The notes beneath the pieces are model-generated. The model made no database searches. It was not told where the DNA came from and worked only from the letters and a program-made list of their open reading frames with translations. The position numbers and the translations under genes are program-made. Shown here in pieces: positions 14,321 to 24,099 of a DNA stretch of 52,487 nucleotides. Position 1 is the stretch's first letter. Every line of letters begins with the position of its first letter. Origin of the DNA: Chitinophagaceae bacterium (GTDB lineage Bacteria; Bacteroidota; Bacteroidia; Chitinophagales; Chitinophagaceae); assembly GCA_014379965.1 (NCBI GenBank), contig JACMKU010000169.1:1-52487 (forward strand), read 5' to 3'.

Positions 14321-16291
14321 ATGAGTCATGGGGATGCCGATAGTCGTTTAACCCTATTCCTTATGAAAAACGCTGCAGAGCCCTTCAATTCCTATCATTC
14401 CCCTGAACCAGGTGACCGAAGAAATGGCTTAAACACTTCCAACGTTAAATTAGCTGCTGTTCCTAATATCCCCATCGATCAAATCCCAGATGGTATTATC
14501 GTATTTACCAAACTAGGCCAGATTCTCTATTTCAATGAAGCGGCGGCCTCCTGCACGGGATACTCACAGGACGAATTTCGAGGTCTTAACATAAATGACC
14601 TCTTTCAAAGTGAAACAGGCGAGATTCCCCTACCCGAAATTGAACAACCGGACGGGGCGCAGTTTACGATTGGGCAGAGAATCGTCACATGCAAGAATGG
14701 CACCCCCGCCGATGTCCAACTGAGTGTAAAATCACTTCAAAACGGCAATATGTTAGCGATCGCCCGCGATACCTCCGAGCGAAGCCACGAGGAACGGGAA
14801 AGGGATTTTGATAGCAATAACCTTAAGGCGCTAATTAACAATACAAACGATCTCATGTGGAGTGTGGATTGTGATCTTCGCCTGATTACATTCAATAAAG
14901 CCTTCGATGAAAGAATGAGGTCGGTTCTTGGAAAACAATTGATGAAAGGTAGCAACGTCTTCTCAATTGGGTTGAATGATGATAGTATGGGCCAAATGAC
15001 GGAGTACTATAATAGAGCGCTGGCGGGTGAAAATTTTACCGAGACAGAATACACTCACCTCCCCACGCCCACATGGACAGAATTGTCATTCTACCCTATT
15101 CTCCAGGACAAAGAAGTCCTTGGTACGGCTTGCCATTCACGCGATGTGACCCAAAGCAGGTTAGCTACACAGCTGCTAAATAAAGCCCATGAGAAGAATA
15201 GCGCCATCCTCGAAAGCATACGAGATGCATTCTTTTCGGTAGACAAAAATTGGGTCGTAACCTATTGGAATAAGGAAGCAGAACGCATTCTTTCAATGCC
15301 AAGGGCCAATATAATAGGAAATCATTTTTGGGATGTATACGCGAACGCAGTGGAAACGAAGTCTTATGTAGAATATCATCGCGCCATGGACGAAGAGGTG
15401 CAGGTGAGCTTCGAGGACTTCTACCCCCCACTCGGTCGGTGGTTTGAGATCACGGCATACCCTTCGGATGAAGGCCTTTCGGTATTCTTCAAAGAGATCA
15501 CCGAACGTAAGGAACGAGAAAATGCCTTTCGGGAGTTGAACGAAAAGTTAAACGCGAGAGCCGAAGAGTTGCTTGATTCAAATAAAGAGTTAGAGCGTTT
15601 TGCTTATATCGCATCCCATGATCTTCAGGAGCCTTTGCGAATGGTAAGTAGTTTCGTTAAGCTGCTCGAGAAAAAATACAAGTCACAGCTTGATGAGACC
15701 GCCAACCAGTACATCACCTTCGCGGTTGAAGGAGCAGAACGAATGAACCGGTTGATACTCGACCTCCTCGAATATTCAAGGGCTGGGTCGAACAGCGATC
15801 TACGTGTAGAAACGGATATGTCAGTTTTAGTAAACCAGGTCCTCGCTACTTTTTCAGATAAAATCCGTGATACAGGGACAACTATAAAAGTGCACCTGAT
15901 GCCCAATATCGTAGCTAGCCCAACACAGATGACACAAGTCTTACAGAATCTGGTGAGCAACGCTCTGAAATATAATCAGTCCGCGGTTCCAACGATCGAA
16001 ATTGGAAGTGAAGACAAGGGTGACCACTGGCAATTTTTTATAAAAGATAATGGCATTGGCATCGATGAAAAGTTTTACGAAAGAGTCTTCTTGATCTTCC
16101 AACGACTACACAATAAGAACAATTACTCCGGAACTGGTATTGGCCTGGCTATTTGTAAGAAGATAATCGATCGCCATAATGGATCCATATGGATTGAATC
16201 GGAATTCGGAAAAGGAACCAGCTTTCTCTTCACCATCAAAAAAACAGACCAGACAGAAAGCGCCGTCGAACTAACTACAAAAGCTACCTAA
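14321..16291 (+). CDS. Cytosolic triple-PAS sensor histidine kinase
   Basis: A 656-aa kinase without membrane segments. Three PAS domains cover about residues 49-150, 165-280 and 290-400, followed by a coiled coil. HisKA has YIASHDLQEPLR (His433), the N box is LVSNALKYN (Asn547), the G1 box is KDNGIGID and the G2 box is GTGIGLAICKK. The ATG at 14321 is used; another ATG 14 codons on (MKNAAEPF) is equally plausible. The stop is followed within 3 bp by the next kinase, so the two are co-transcribed and may form a relay. Ligand or cofactor of the PAS domains is unknown. Confidence 0.92.
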   Translation: MSHGDADSRLTLFLMKNAAEPFNSYHSPEPGDRRNGLNTSNVKLAAVPNIPIDQIPDGIIVFTKLGQILYFNEAAASCTGYSQDEFRGLNINDLFQSETGEIPLPEIEQPDGAQFTIGQRIVTCKNGTPADVQLSVKSLQNGNMLAIARDTSERSHEERERDFDSNNLKALINNTNDLMWSVDCDLRLITFNKAFDERMRSVLGKQLMKGSNVFSIGLNDDSMGQMTEYYNRALAGENFTETEYTHLPTPTWTELSFYPILQDKEVLGTACHSRDVTQSRLATQLLNKAHEKNSAILESIRDAFFSVDKNWVVTYWNKEAERILSMPRANIIGNHFWDVYANAVETKSYVEYHRAMDEEVQVSFEDFYPPLGRWFEITAYPSDEGLSVFFKEITERKERENAFRELNEKLNARAEELLDSNKELERFAYIASHDLQEPLRMVSSFVKLLEKKYKSQLDETANQYITFAVEGAERMNRLILDLLEYSRAGSNSDLRVETDMSVLVNQVLATFSDKIRDTGTTIKVHLMPNIVASPTQMTQVLQNLVSNALKYNQSAVPTIEIGSEDKGDHWQFFIKDNGIGIDEKFYERVFLIFQRLHNKNNYSGTGIGLAICKKIIDRHNGSIWIESEFGKGTSFLFTIKKTDQTESAVELTTKAT

Positions 16292-16294
16292 TTG

Positions 16295-18544
16295 ATGAAA
16301 TCAATACTACCAAATAAACCGTTGCAAATCCTGGTCGTCGAAGACAACCCTGGCGATTTCCTCTTATTAAAAGAGTGCATCGAGTTGTCCACTCTTCCCT
16401 TGTCAGAAATCCATTTGGCGGAGACTCTGGCCGAGGCGATAGAAATCCTGACCACCTCCAAGCCGGATGTTGTGTTCCTTGACCTTTACCTCCCGGACAG
16501 CAACGGGCTGTCATCGTTTCATCGCCTGCAGGCAAATATGGAACATTCGGCGGTGATTATCTTATCTGGTTTGTCGGACACAAAAACGGCGCAGGAAGCT
16601 ATCGCTGGCGGTGCCCAGGATTTTCTTTCTAAAGGTGATTTCGATGAGAAACTGCTCGCTAAAACTATTCTATACAGCATCGAACGCAAGCGGAGCCTTG
16701 TGAGTATCCGCGAAGCTAACAAACGATATGAACTCGTTTCAAAGGCGACGAACGACCTGATCTGGGATTTGGACCTCGAAACAGGTCTTGTGTACCGCGA
16801 TGAAAGCGCCGTGCAAAACATTCTCGGATTCTCTTCCAATAGCGCGATTGAACATATTGAGGCCTGGAACGAAAGAATTCACCCAGATGATCTCGACCGT
16901 GTGTTGACAACGATGCAGGACATCAAGCATCAGGGAAAGAAAGATTCATTTGAGCTGGAGTATAGATTTCTCGCCGCATCCGGTACCTACAAGTTCATAT
17001 GCGATAAAGGCTATATTGTTAGAAATGCTGTGGGAAAGCCAATCCGAATTATAGGCGCAGCACAGGACATTACACCACGCAAAAACGTTGAGGCGGCTAT
17101 GGTGAGACAACAAGCACTCTTCCGGGTACTTATTGAGCGTAGCCCAGACATGAAAACCCTCATCTCTTTGGATGGAATAATTCTTTATGCTACTCCTGCG
17201 ATTACCAGCATCCTTGGATATTCTGAAAATGAGTACATGGGAGTAAATGAGAAAAAGATTGTACATCCTGAGGACATTGCCTTGTTAACTCAAGAAATGG
17301 AACTCACTATAAAAGACCCTGCCTACATTGGCAGGCTCCAGTTGCGCTTACGTCATAAAGAAGGTTATTACAAATGGTGCGATAAGATAATCACCAATCT
17401 ACTAAACGATCCTCATGTTGGCGCCATTGTATGCAATTTGTGGGATATCACTAAAGAGAAGCAAGCTGAAGAGTTGATCAGGGCTTCAGAAGAAAAGTAT
17501 CGACAGATCTTCTACGACAACCCGTTCCCGATGTTTCTTTACGATATCGAAAGCCTAAAAATAATTGAATGCAATAATGCCACGCTCGATAAATACCAGT
17601 ACAGCAGGGAAGAATTTCTTCAATTAAGCATTCTCGATCTCTGTCATAGCGGTGAGCAGAAAGTAAATCCTCAGGTTTGCCCCTCGGAAGGTGATGCGCC
17701 TGAGCGACTCTGGCATCACTCAAAGAAGAGTGGTGAAGAGATGGCAGTAGAAATTTTCATCTACACGATAGAATACGCCGGTAAGAAGGTTCGCCAGGCG
17801 CAGATAAATGACATTACTGAAAAACTCAAGTTAGGAGCAGAATTGGACGCCGCTCGCCATCTCCAGCAACTTGCAATCACCGAAGCCACTATCGAAGGTC
17901 AGGAAAAAGAACGTGGGCAACTCGGCATAGAATTGCACGACAATATTAACCAGATCCTGGCAACAGCTAAGCTCTATCTTGATTATGCTGTCTCTGCACC
18001 CAGGCTAAAAAAAGATATGATCATCAAAGGCAAAAAATGTGTCGTCCTGGCTACTGAAGAGATCAGGAAGCTCTCTCACTCCTTACTTCCGCCCTCACTC
18101 GAGGAATTTGGACTGCTGACTGCGCTTGAGGAGTTGATCCATCCCATCGCTGACACAGGCAAGCTATTCATCGATAAACAATGGAATGGATTTTCCGAAG
18201 AGAGCATGCAGAAGGGCCAAAAACTAACTATATACAGGATCGTACAAGAGCAACTGAATAACATTATTAAGCATGCCGGCGCCAAAGTAGTCACTATTTG
18301 CCTTCGACTCATGGATGATGGCGAGGGCGTGGAATTGCGAGTTAAGGATGATGGTATTGGGTTTGATCCAGTGCAAAAGAAAACAGGAGTGGGCCTAAGA
18401 AATATTGTTAGTCGTGCGGGCTTGTTCAATGGTAAAGTGAAGATTGTCTCAAGCCCAGGTGAGGGTTGTGAACTTGTGGTGGTATTTACAGGAATTCTGG
18501 CATCAACGCCTTCTTTTAATCGACTTTGTATAACGCATAACTGA
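16295..18544 (+). CDS. Receiver-PAS3-HisKA_3 histidine kinase
   Basis: About 749 aa (numbered below from a TTG one codon upstream). An N-terminal receiver has VVEDNPGD (15-22), the phosphoacceptor Asp64 in VFLDLYLPD and Lys114. Three PAS domains follow (about 140-265, 270-392, 400-510). The transmitter is of the NarX/HisKA_3 type, with ELHDNINQILATAKLYL (His549) and a HATPase_c with VQEQLNNIIKHA, DDGIGFD and GVGLRNI. Having the receiver as an input domain in front of PAS suggests that the preceding kinase phosphorylates it. The NarL-type regulator 37 bp downstream is the natural target of a HisKA_3 transmitter. Confidence 0.93.
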   Translation: MKSILPNKPLQILVVEDNPGDFLLLKECIELSTLPLSEIHLAETLAEAIEILTTSKPDVVFLDLYLPDSNGLSSFHRLQANMEHSAVIILSGLSDTKTAQEAIAGGAQDFLSKGDFDEKLLAKTILYSIERKRSLVSIREANKRYELVSKATNDLIWDLDLETGLVYRDESAVQNILGFSSNSAIEHIEAWNERIHPDDLDRVLTTMQDIKHQGKKDSFELEYRFLAASGTYKFICDKGYIVRNAVGKPIRIIGAAQDITPRKNVEAAMVRQQALFRVLIERSPDMKTLISLDGIILYATPAITSILGYSENEYMGVNEKKIVHPEDIALLTQEMELTIKDPAYIGRLQLRLRHKEGYYKWCDKIITNLLNDPHVGAIVCNLWDITKEKQAEELIRASEEKYRQIFYDNPFPMFLYDIESLKIIECNNATLDKYQYSREEFLQLSILDLCHSGEQKVNPQVCPSEGDAPERLWHHSKKSGEEMAVEIFIYTIEYAGKKVRQAQINDITEKLKLGAELDAARHLQQLAITEATIEGQEKERGQLGIELHDNINQILATAKLYLDYAVSAPRLKKDMIIKGKKCVVLATEEIRKLSHSLLPPSLEEFGLLTALEELIHPIADTGKLFIDKQWNGFSEESMQKGQKLTIYRIVQEQLNNIIKHAGAKVVTICLRLMDDGEGVELRVKDDGIGFDPVQKKTGVGLRNIVSRAGLFNGKVKIVSSPGEGCELVVVFTGILASTPSFNRLCITHN

Positions 18545-18581
18545 TACGAAATTCTGATAAACGTTAAAACCAACTTCATAT

Positions 18582-19223
18582 ATGGAAAAGATCACAATCC
18601 TGATAACAGATGACCATAAGCTAGTGCGCGAGACGTGGAGCCTCATTCTCAACGCTGACCCACGCTTCAAGGTAGTGGCGGAAGCCGATAGTGGCGAAGC
18701 TGCAATAGAACTAGCCAGAAGCCTGCGTCCAAATATTGCTATCATGGATATTAACCTCACTGGAATGAATGGCATCGTTGCCGGCCAGCGGATCCAGGAA
18801 GTGTCGCCCCAGACGAGACTATTGGGAGTGAGTATGCACACCCAGCCTGCATTTGTACGCCAAATGATGCAGAAAGGGGCAATGGGATATGTGACTAAGA
18901 ACTCTTCTTGTAAGGAAATGTGCAAGGCTATCGTAGAGGTCCACAATGGCAGGAAGTATATATGCGAGGAAATAAAGAATATACTTTCGGATTGCATGGT
19001 GAGTGGAACGGAGGGCCTCGATGGCTTCAATTCACTTTCCAAGCGAGAAATCGAGATCATAGAACTCATTAAGAAAGGGCTCTCATCGAAGGAGATAGCG
19101 GATCCACTGTGTATTTCCGCTAAGACCGTCGAAGTACATAGATACAACATCCTAAAGAAGCTCAAGCTAAAAAATACCGCTGCAATGGTGAATCATTTCA
19201 ACAACAGCCAGCCGTTGTTCTGA
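18582..19223 (+). CDS. NarL/FixJ-type LuxR-family response regulator
   Basis: A 213-aa transcription factor. The receiver has ITDDHKL (8-14), phosphoacceptor Asp56 in IMDINL and Lys in YVTKNS, with Ser instead of Thr at the switch position (GVSMH). The C-terminal LuxR HTH spans about 145-205: LSKREIEIIELIKKGLSSKE, then ISAKTVEVHRYNILKKL. It follows a HisKA_3 kinase by 37 bp and precedes the DUF4154 gene by 27 bp, so it probably belongs to one operon and may regulate the downstream receptor genes. Confidence 0.95.
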   Translation: MEKITILITDDHKLVRETWSLILNADPRFKVVAEADSGEAAIELARSLRPNIAIMDINLTGMNGIVAGQRIQEVSPQTRLLGVSMHTQPAFVRQMMQKGAMGYVTKNSSCKEMCKAIVEVHNGRKYICEEIKNILSDCMVSGTEGLDGFNSLSKREIEIIELIKKGLSSKEIADPLCISAKTVEVHRYNILKKLKLKNTAAMVNHFNNSQPLF

Positions 19224-19250
19224 CTCGACGATATATCCAATCCAGATCCT

Positions 19251-19895
19251 ATGCAATTACTAAACCACCATCCGACACATCTCGCTCAATTCGGAGAGAA
19301 AAGCCAGGATGGCCCATTAATTCCTAAAGATACCGGCGAAGGATTCATTCCAATATTTTACACGGTAAGTCGGAAGCTGCTCATAAAGATCGGATTCGTC
19401 ATGATCATTCTTCTGCAATCCCTAACGAGGGCGGAGGCGCAGAGTGAATCCGACTATGCCGTACAAGCTAACATAGTATACCACTTTACAAAATATATTG
19501 ACTGGCCCGCTGATCGGAAATCTGGCGACTTTATCATAGGTGTCGCTGGTGATTCTCCGATGTATGACCAACTGAAGAAGAATGTTTTTAATAAGGTGGT
19601 GGGAAATCAACGTATCGTCATAAAACGTTTTTCTACAACAGCCCAAATCTTTAGCTGCCATATCCTTTTTGTACCTGACGACGAAAGTGATAACATTAAG
19701 TACATATTAGCCAGGATTGCGATAGGCTCTACCCTTCTTGTTACTGAATCTGAAGGCCTGGCGAAGAAAGGCGCGTGCATCAATTTCAGCATTGTATCAG
19801 ATAGACTGAAGCTGGAAATAAATAAAAAAAATATTCTGTTGCGCGAACTAAGCATCGCCTCAGAATTACTGAATCTTGGAAAAATAATAAACTAG
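19251..19895 (+). CDS. YfiR-like DUF4154 periplasmic protein
   Basis: A 214-aa protein whose residues about 65-214 form a YfiR/DUF4154 domain, with NIVYHFTKYIDWP, a SCHILFVPDDES segment and a final helix of the family. YfiR in Pseudomonas is a periplasmic repressor of the diguanylate cyclase YfiN (TpbB). A hydrophobic stretch at 43-58 followed by AEAQ looks like a signal peptide, so translation may begin downstream of 19251, for example at the ATG 19401. No GGDEF protein is present nearby; instead a TonB receptor and a HAMP kinase follow. The expected role is periplasmic relay between the receptor and an inner-membrane sensor (inference). Confidence 0.85.
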   Translation: MQLLNHHPTHLAQFGEKSQDGPLIPKDTGEGFIPIFYTVSRKLLIKIGFVMIILLQSLTRAEAQSESDYAVQANIVYHFTKYIDWPADRKSGDFIIGVAGDSPMYDQLKKNVFNKVVGNQRIVIKRFSTTAQIFSCHILFVPDDESDNIKYILARIAIGSTLLVTESEGLAKKGACINFSIVSDRLKLEINKKNILLRELSIASELLNLGKIIN

Positions 19896-19945
19896 ACAAT
19901 GTACTTCAAACCGAGTACCATAAGTCACCCTGTAAAAAGACTTCC

Positions 19946-22141
19946 GTGAAAAACCACATTAAAAAAATCATTACCCTTTCAACACTCGCTGTCTTTGGAC
20001 TTTGTCAACTGAATGCGCAATCAGACACAGCTAGTGCCGGTCAATTTGACGATCTCAGTCTGAAGGCGTTGCTAAACGTCAGGATAGTTTCCGTATCCAA
20101 GAAAACGGAATTCCTTTTCGACGCGCCCCTCTCAGCTTCAGTAGTTACCCGTGAAGAAATTCTTAGAACGGGCTGTACCTCCATTATGGAGGCACTGCGG
20201 CTTGTACCGGGAATGATCGTTAGGGAACAGAGTAATGGCAACTACGATATTTATTTACGCGGAATGGATAATGTGCCTTCGAATGCGCCATTTGAAGGGA
20301 ATTCAACCACGACACTTGTGATGATCGATAGCAGACCTATTTACAACTACTTAAAGGGGGGGACATTCTGGGAAACCCTTCCGATAGATCTCAATGACGT
20401 GGAGAAGATTGAAGTAGTGCGTGGACCAGCTGCGGCACTCTATGGGCCCAATGCCGTCAGTGGCGTAATTAACATCATCACCAGGCAGGTAAAAAATGAG
20501 GGCGTTTACGTTGTTGCCAATGCTCGCCAGGGAAGCTACAATACTTATATCAACAATGCATCCATCGGATACCGTAAAGGCAAGTGGAGCCTGATCGGTT
20601 CGGGTAATATCCAGCTACGTGACAGAACGCAAGAATCCTATTATGAATTTTTCAGGAATGAGTGGCGAGAGCAACCCGACTACTCCATCTCAATACTGAA
20701 TGACACTGTAAACCTCGACATACCCCACACGCATTTGGCCATGAAGAAACATGGGGTCAACGCGTTCCTAAGTTTCGATCAGGATAGCGATGTCAAGTTT
20801 ACACTGTCTGCTGGAAAACAGAATTCAAGTGTACAGAAAGTATCAACCGAGAATGGCGTGACGCCGTTGTCGACAGTTAATTCTACCAGTACCTATATCG
20901 ATCTTAACGCATCCATTAAAAAGTTCTCAACCCAATTATCGTACAACAAAGGAAGACAGAGTCCAACTGCCCCGGGAAGTCAGTACGATTTCAATACGGT
21001 CGACGCCAACATAGAATATAGTTTCTCGAAAGGAAACCTGATTCTCAGACCAGGAATAGGCTACAGGAGTGCGATCTACGACGATACAAAGTATTCAGAC
21101 CTTGTAAATAAGACAGGAATATTCAATTCTCGGGGCATTATTACCACCAACACAGCGTCCTTAAGGGGAGAATACAAAATGCTTGATGATAAACTTCGCT
21201 TCGTCGGCGGGCTTGCATTGAACAAATTTAACTTCCCAGACACGGCATATCTATCTTATCAGTTGGCTGTTACTTACAAACTCGATAAAAAACACCTGAT
21301 CAGAGGGGTAATTTCCCGTGCCCCGCGTTCGGCGAATATTTATGACACTTATGTAGATCAAACAATAGCCAATATGCAGATCGGGTACCAGAAATATATG
21401 AAGCTAGCAATGGAAGGAAATAAAAACCTCAAGCTTCTCACCTCCAACCTACTTGAATTAGGCTACCGCGGCATCCTCTCGCAAAAGCTCTCCGTCGATG
21501 TGGAATTATTCGATATCCGATCAAAGAACTACAGTAGTATCGCTATACATGGAACTTACCAGCAGCTTAGTGGTAATGACACCACCTATGTCACTCCTTT
21601 CATTGCTACCAATCTGCCGGTCACCCATCATCAACAGGGAATTACTTTGTCTACAACTTACCAGTCGAAAAAATTCACGGCAAGGCCATTTATCACTTTG
21701 CAACACTCTACAGTAAGCAACTATTCATCATATTTGAATACCGCGGAAGCCTCCGGCCCCTTTGTGAACAACAACCCTGCTGTCAACAACATCAACTCCG
21801 AGATGGGTACGAAGGTCGAACTAGAGAGCACACCTACTGTGTTTGGCGGCATGGCGATCAATTACGTACCCTGTACGCAATGGAACTTAAATCTAAGTGG
21901 CTATTACTATTCGGCACAAACCTACTATCACGCCACCAACTCCCTATTCGCGGACGGTGTACGTGGTATCGACCAAATTCCTGCAAAGCTTATTTTAAAT
22001 GCAAGTGTATCGTACCAGCCGATGAAAAAAGTACGTCTCATGGCCTCGGCCAGAAATATGCTGGACGATCAATCCAGAGAATTTTTCAAGTCTGACACAG
22101 CACCCTTTATGCTAATAGCGGGGATAAATTTCGATTTATAA
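19946..22141 (+). CDS. TonB-dependent outer-membrane receptor
   Basis: A 731-aa receptor starting at GTG (MKNHIKKIIT after initiation), with a signal peptide to about residue 24 (LNAQ). The N-terminal LSLKALLNVRIVSVSKK motif precedes a plug domain (about 57-165) containing GCTSIMEALRLVPGM and VEVVRGPAAALYGPNAVSG-type signatures. A beta-barrel extends to the C-terminus, ending in FDL. Length is normal for a monomeric receptor, and there is no SusD partner, so this is not a starch-utilisation pair. Placement between a YfiR-like protein and sensor kinases suggests a receptor for a signal or cofactor rather than bulk carbohydrate. Confidence 0.94.
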   Translation: MKNHIKKIITLSTLAVFGLCQLNAQSDTASAGQFDDLSLKALLNVRIVSVSKKTEFLFDAPLSASVVTREEILRTGCTSIMEALRLVPGMIVREQSNGNYDIYLRGMDNVPSNAPFEGNSTTTLVMIDSRPIYNYLKGGTFWETLPIDLNDVEKIEVVRGPAAALYGPNAVSGVINIITRQVKNEGVYVVANARQGSYNTYINNASIGYRKGKWSLIGSGNIQLRDRTQESYYEFFRNEWREQPDYSISILNDTVNLDIPHTHLAMKKHGVNAFLSFDQDSDVKFTLSAGKQNSSVQKVSTENGVTPLSTVNSTSTYIDLNASIKKFSTQLSYNKGRQSPTAPGSQYDFNTVDANIEYSFSKGNLILRPGIGYRSAIYDDTKYSDLVNKTGIFNSRGIITTNTASLRGEYKMLDDKLRFVGGLALNKFNFPDTAYLSYQLAVTYKLDKKHLIRGVISRAPRSANIYDTYVDQTIANMQIGYQKYMKLAMEGNKNLKLLTSNLLELGYRGILSQKLSVDVELFDIRSKNYSSIAIHGTYQQLSGNDTTYVTPFIATNLPVTHHQQGITLSTTYQSKKFTARPFITLQHSTVSNYSSYLNTAEASGPFVNNNPAVNNINSEMGTKVELESTPTVFGGMAINYVPCTQWNLNLSGYYYSAQTYYHATNSLFADGVRGIDQIPAKLILNASVSYQPMKKVRLMASARNMLDDQSREFFKSDTAPFMLIAGINFDL

Positions 22142-22142
22142 T

Positions 22143-22412
22143 ATGGCTCTCACCCACATTCATCATCTTATGACTCACACGATACCAAAGATTCATTCGT
22201 TTATCCAGGCGCGCAGGGCGTGGGTCGCCGTGCGTGGCATTGACCGCATTGATCCAAAACTACTGATCAATGTTTCTGCCTCCTACGTGTTGGCAAACGG
22301 GCTTCACATTTCAGCCACAGGCAAGAATGTGTTAAACAATGGACAGAGAGAATTCTTCCGCACAGACAGGGTTCCGTTCACATTCATGGCCGGGGTAAAC
22401 TATGAATTCTAA
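22143..22412 (+). pseudogene. C-terminal remnant of a second TonB-dependent receptor
   Basis: An 89-aa open frame starting 1 bp after the receptor stop. From about residue 30 it aligns with the C-terminus of that receptor: RGIDRIDPKLLINVSASY here versus RGIDQIPAKLILNASVSY there, then KNVLNNGQREFF versus RNMLDDQSREFF, ending in the barrel-like NYEF. The first 28 residues do not match and there is no signal peptide. It preserves roughly the last three beta-strands only. Divergence from the neighbour shows that it is not a recent duplication. It may be the relic of a tandem paralogue or an alternative C-terminal cassette. Confidence 0.8.
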
Positions 22413-22449
22413 AATCTAAAAAAGCTTTCGCTGGCCGTCCGATAATATC

Positions 22450-24099
22450 ATGAAAAACTTATTTAAAAATATCAGCATAAAGAAACGAATTTACTGGAGC
22501 TTCTCGCTGTTGGTATTACTGTTCATAGCAAACGGGATAGTTACCAACATAACTCTTAGCCATAACAGGCAATTATCTGACAGGCTCTCTAAGAACGTAG
22601 ATCCCTCCTTACAGGCGCTGGATGATTTCAAGAAAATAATGCTTGAGTCAAAAATGTACACAACCAACTGGGTTTTCCTTAGGTCCAACCAAGAGGATAA
22701 AAAAATGCTGGCAAAATTGCACGAAGAAGATTACCACCTGCTGAAAACTAGGCTCCTGGGTTATTCCTCAAAATGGGAGAGTAAAGTCTGGCCAGATTCT
22801 CTCAACCTCGTTTTAAACGGATTCGAAGAGTTGATGAAGATTGAAAAATCAATCATGACATCGCTGAGCAAGTTTGGGGACTACGATGATCCTGTTACCA
22901 AGTTGGAATCCGAACGAATCCTCGAGGAAGAGATCCTACCACGTACCAGGTACCTGATGGTCTCTCTCAATTCAATCCACTCGCACGGTACAAGAGTTAG
23001 AGACCAGGAGAACGTGAACCTGGATAACGCGTCCATGAGGTTACGCCTATTTATCATCATCCTTGGAATGACCATTATCCTTGCGGGGTTTCTGCTCTCA
23101 ATATATATGACGAAGGTAATAATAGGGCCCGTTCACGAAATAAGGGGGATCATTAATAACCTCGGCCAGGGAATCATACAGAAAATAGATCATGAAGCCA
23201 ATAATGATGAAATTGGAAAAATGGTCCAATCGGTGAACAACCTCTCCGAAAAATTACAAGCCACTGCCACTTTCGCCCGTGAAGTTGGTCTTAGGAATTT
23301 TGATGTACCCTTCCAACCCCTAAGTGATTCCGATAGCCTGGGCAAGGCATTGTTAGCCATGCGCGAGGATCTGAAATCAGGGGAAGAAAATCTTGCCATC
23401 CAAAATAGAGAACTCGAGCGAAAAAATAAGGAACTTGAGCAGTTTGCATATGTTGCCTCCCATGATTTGCAGGAACCTTTGCGAACAACCTCTAGTTTCG
23501 CGGACCTGCTACAACGCCAATACAAAGGCAAACTGGATGAGCGGGCCGACAAGTATCTTACTTACATTTCCCAGGCTTCCAACCGCATGAAAGCTTTTAT
23601 CACCGACCTGCTTGAATACTCACTGATCGGCAACAAAAAGCACGTCGAAGATGTGAATTGCAATGACGTGTTGCGTGAAGTTATTGAGGATCTGGATACT
23701 GCCATAACGGAAACGGGTACGCAAATCACATCTACTTCTCTTCCCAGGATCAAAGGTTTCGAAACAGAGATCAAGCATCTTTTTCAGAATCTAATCTTCA
23801 ATTCAATAAAGTTTCGAAAGGTGAACACGGCTCCGAAGATCGCCATTTCAGCTTCGCAAACAAATGGTTCGTGGCAGTTCGCTTTTTCGGATAACGGTAT
23901 AGGTATCGCAAAGGAACACAACGAAAGAATATTTATCATATTTCAGCGACTACACACGCGCAGCCAATATACAGGATCCGGCATCGGCCTATCCCATTGC
24001 AAGAAGATCGTAGAACTGCATAAAGGAAAAATATGGCTGGAATCACAGCTAGGACATGGCGCGACATTTTATTTCACCATCCCTCAAAACAATAACTAA
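22450..24099 (+). CDS. Membrane sensor histidine kinase with periplasmic helical domain and HAMP
   Basis: A 549-aa kinase. TM1 lies at about residues 15-33 and TM2 at about 199-221, enclosing a 165-residue helical periplasmic sensor of four-helix-bundle or CHASE3 type. HAMP (about 222-275) and a coiled coil of ELERKNKELE type follow. HisKA has YVASHDLQEPLR (His338), and HATPase_c has LIFNSIKFR, SDNGIGI and GSGIGLSHCKK. It overlaps the next receiver as TAATG, implying translational coupling. Just downstream of the YfiR-like and TonB receptor genes, it occupies the place where YfiN would stand, so it may be the inner-membrane target of the YfiR-like protein (inference). Confidence 0.93.
   Translation: MKNLFKNISIKKRIYWSFSLLVLLFIANGIVTNITLSHNRQLSDRLSKNVDPSLQALDDFKKIMLESKMYTTNWVFLRSNQEDKKMLAKLHEEDYHLLKTRLLGYSSKWESKVWPDSLNLVLNGFEELMKIEKSIMTSLSKFGDYDDPVTKLESERILEEEILPRTRYLMVSLNSIHSHGTRVRDQENVNLDNASMRLRLFIIILGMTIILAGFLLSIYMTKVIIGPVHEIRGIINNLGQGIIQKIDHEANNDEIGKMVQSVNNLSEKLQATATFAREVGLRNFDVPFQPLSDSDSLGKALLAMREDLKSGEENLAIQNRELERKNKELEQFAYVASHDLQEPLRTTSSFADLLQRQYKGKLDERADKYLTYISQASNRMKAFITDLLEYSLIGNKKHVEDVNCNDVLREVIEDLDTAITETGTQITSTSLPRIKGFETEIKHLFQNLIFNSIKFRKVNTAPKIAISASQTNGSWQFAFSDNGIGIAKEHNERIFIIFQRLHTRSQYTGSGIGLSHCKKIVELHKGKIWLESQLGHGATFYFTIPQNNN

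Noticed and set aside
18503..19165. Long minus-strand open frame opposite the NarL-type regulator
   Set aside because: It is antisense to a well-defined receiver-HTH gene and its translation is Ser/Ile-rich with no domain.
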